Shown here piece by piece: positions 6,166 to 7,198 of a stretch of 7,198 bases of DNA; the stretch's first letter is position 1, and every line of letters begins with the position of its first letter. Made by a program: the position numbers and the translations under genes. Source of the stretch: Pseudomonadota bacterium (lineage in GTDB: Bacteria > Pseudomonadota > Alphaproteobacteria > Azospirillales > Azospirillaceae); assembly GCA_023413605.1 (NCBI GenBank), contig JAEZPL010000138.1, positions 1-7,198 of the forward strand, given 5' to 3'. The notes beneath the pieces were generated by a model. It searched no databases. It saw only the letters and a list, made by a program, of their open reading frames with translations, and was not told where the DNA came from.

Positions 6166-7198
6166 AAGGCCCGCTCCCGCGCCGCCAGCTCGACGATGAT
6201 GTTGGCGCCGCGGATGGCGTCGTCGAGCGTGCGCACGTCACGTTCCTTCAGCAGCTCCACCATGCGCAGGAAGACCGCCGCGGTGACGAGGCTGTCGCCC
6301 AGCGCCGTGTGCCGGTCCACCACCTCGATCCCCAGCCGTTCGGCGATGCCGTCCAGCGTGTGGTCGCCGCCCTCGCCCAGCAGCATGCGGGACAGCAGCA
6401 TGGTGTCCAGCACCGGGCTGTCGAACCGCACCCCCGCCGCGCGTTCCTTCATCTTCAGGAATTTCAGGTCGAAGGCCGCGTTGTGCGCGATCATCACCGC
6501 GCCGGAGACGAAGCTGCGGAATTGCGGCAGCACCTTGTCGATGGTCGGCTTGTCCGCGACCATGGCGTCGGTGATGCCGTGGAAGGGGATGGATTCCGGC
6601 GGGATCGTGCGCTTCGGGTTGACCAGCGTGTTGAAGGTCTCCCCGGTCAGGATGCGCCCGCCGACGATGCGCACGGCGGCGATCTGGATGATTTCGTCGC
6701 CGTTGCTGGGCGACAGGCCCGTGGTCTCCGTGTCGAACACGACGTAGTGCAGCTGGTCGAGCGGCGTGCGGCCCAGTTCGCTGGTCGCCAGCGGCTGGTG
6801 CAGCAGGTTGAAGTCGAAGAACTCCGGCCGCGAGGAGCCACGCACGGCGGTGTGCGCCGACGGCGGTTTCAGCGCCGGGGGCAGCGGCACGCGCAGGCGC
6901 GACCGGCCCTCGAAGCCCTTCACCGGCTCGCTCCACATCGTGCTTTTGTGGTGCTGGAGCACGTCGCCCACGGTCAGGCCGCCCAGCGCGTCCGGCAGCG
7001 GGTGGTCGAGCCAGCTGTCCACGATGCCGCTGGGCACCGCCGGCCCCTGCCAGCTGATGTCCAGATAGACCCACTGCCCTTCCGGCTCCACGGACAGATC
7101 GTAGGCGGCGACACCGGTCAGCGCGTAGACATACTCGATCAGGTAGCCGAACAGGATGACGAGGCTGTAGCTGTCGCCGTGCACCCACTGGGGCAGGC
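6162..7198 (-). CDS. 3'-5' exonuclease, DNA polymerase III epsilon-like DEDDh family (partial, N-terminus beyond right edge)
   Basis: The C-terminal part of a larger protein; the frame is open to the right edge. With His after Val at 7184-7182 as residue 2, the exonuclease domain spans about 146-315: ExoI VVFDTETTGL (Asp151, Glu153), ExoII HNAAFDLKFL (Asp239) and ExoIII HTALGDSLVTAA (His292, Asp297). All five DEDDh residues are present, so it should hydrolyse DNA or RNA 3' ends using two metal ions. The upstream 100 or so residues (GDSYSLVILFGYLIEYVYAL through GGLTVGDVLQHH) look like a degenerate GHKL/HATPase fold without intact ATP-binding boxes. It is not the replicative DnaQ, which is about 240 residues and lacks such a domain. 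Genes of this type often lie beside CrbS-like SLC5 kinases and acetate-uptake genes. Its stop overlaps the next gene by 4 bp. Confidence 0.93.
   Translation of the reverse strand, partial: LPQWVHGDSYSLVILFGYLIEYVYALTGVAAYDLSVEPEGQWVYLDISWQGPAVPSGIVDSWLDHPLPDALGGLTVGDVLQHHKSTMWSEPVKGFEGRSRLRVPLPPALKPPSAHTAVRGSSRPEFFDFNLLHQPLATSELGRTPLDQLHYVVFDTETTGLSPSNGDEIIQIAAVRIVGGRILTGETFNTLVNPKRTIPPESIPFHGITDAMVADKPTIDKVLPQFRSFVSGAVMIAHNAAFDLKFLKMKERAAGVRFDSPVLDTMLLSRMLLGEGGDHTLDGIAERLGIEVVDRHTALGDSLVTAAVFLRMVELLKERDVRTLDDAIRGANIIVELAARERAF

Noticed and set aside
5741..6241. 166-codon minus-strand frame through the repeat element, with an internal start near 5913
   Set aside because: Its Pro/Ser/Gly/Arg-rich sequence is translated palindromic repeat plus a shadow of the small membrane gene; such products are common false annotations.

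Overview
The window comes from a GC-rich alphaproteobacterium. Azospirillum or another Rhodospirillales member is my best guess, from the very high G/C third-position use, the chemotaxis gene order and the GC-rich palindromic repeat. All recognisable genes lie on the minus strand, so transcription runs from the right edge to the left edge. Every long plus-strand frame is an antisense shadow of these genes.

Right block (about 7198 down to 2981): first the C-terminal part of a DEDDh 3'-5' exonuclease of the DNA polymerase III epsilon type. Its visible N-terminal portion resembles a degenerate GHKL ATPase domain. It overlaps by 4 bp (TTGA) a small two-helix membrane protein. About 140 bp of nested palindromes (a REP/BIME-like element) follow. 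Then comes a large SLC5-type histidine kinase: a sodium/solute-symporter-like membrane domain, a STAC-like linker, a coiled coil, a HisKA domain and a HATPase_c domain. This resembles the CbrA/CrbS family of nutrient-sensing kinases, but with no PAS and no receiver domain. The first transmembrane helix is encoded in frame upstream of the first ordinary start codon, so the translation start of this gene is a real puzzle.

Middle (2803-2980): an intergenic region with a candidate class II FNR/FixK-type promoter (dyad centred 41.5 bp upstream of a predicted start site, with a TATACG -10 box), a short hairpin in the predicted leader, and a strong Shine-Dalgarno sequence.

Left block (2802 down to 1): the start of a chemotaxis operon. 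It encodes a 103-residue STAS-domain protein (possibly the CheS/CheX type found in alphaproteobacterial che operons), a stand-alone CheY overlapping it by 4 bp, and CheA, which runs off the left edge inside its CheW-like P5 domain. CheA autophosphorylates on His47 and passes the phosphate to CheY Asp53. The STAS protein probably modulates this relay.

The window is mostly recognisable signalling machinery. The less ordinary points are the kinase with no canonical start, the repeat element next to it, and the possible oxygen- or redox-type promoter for the che operon. I see no tRNA, rRNA, CRISPR array, insertion sequence or phage gene.
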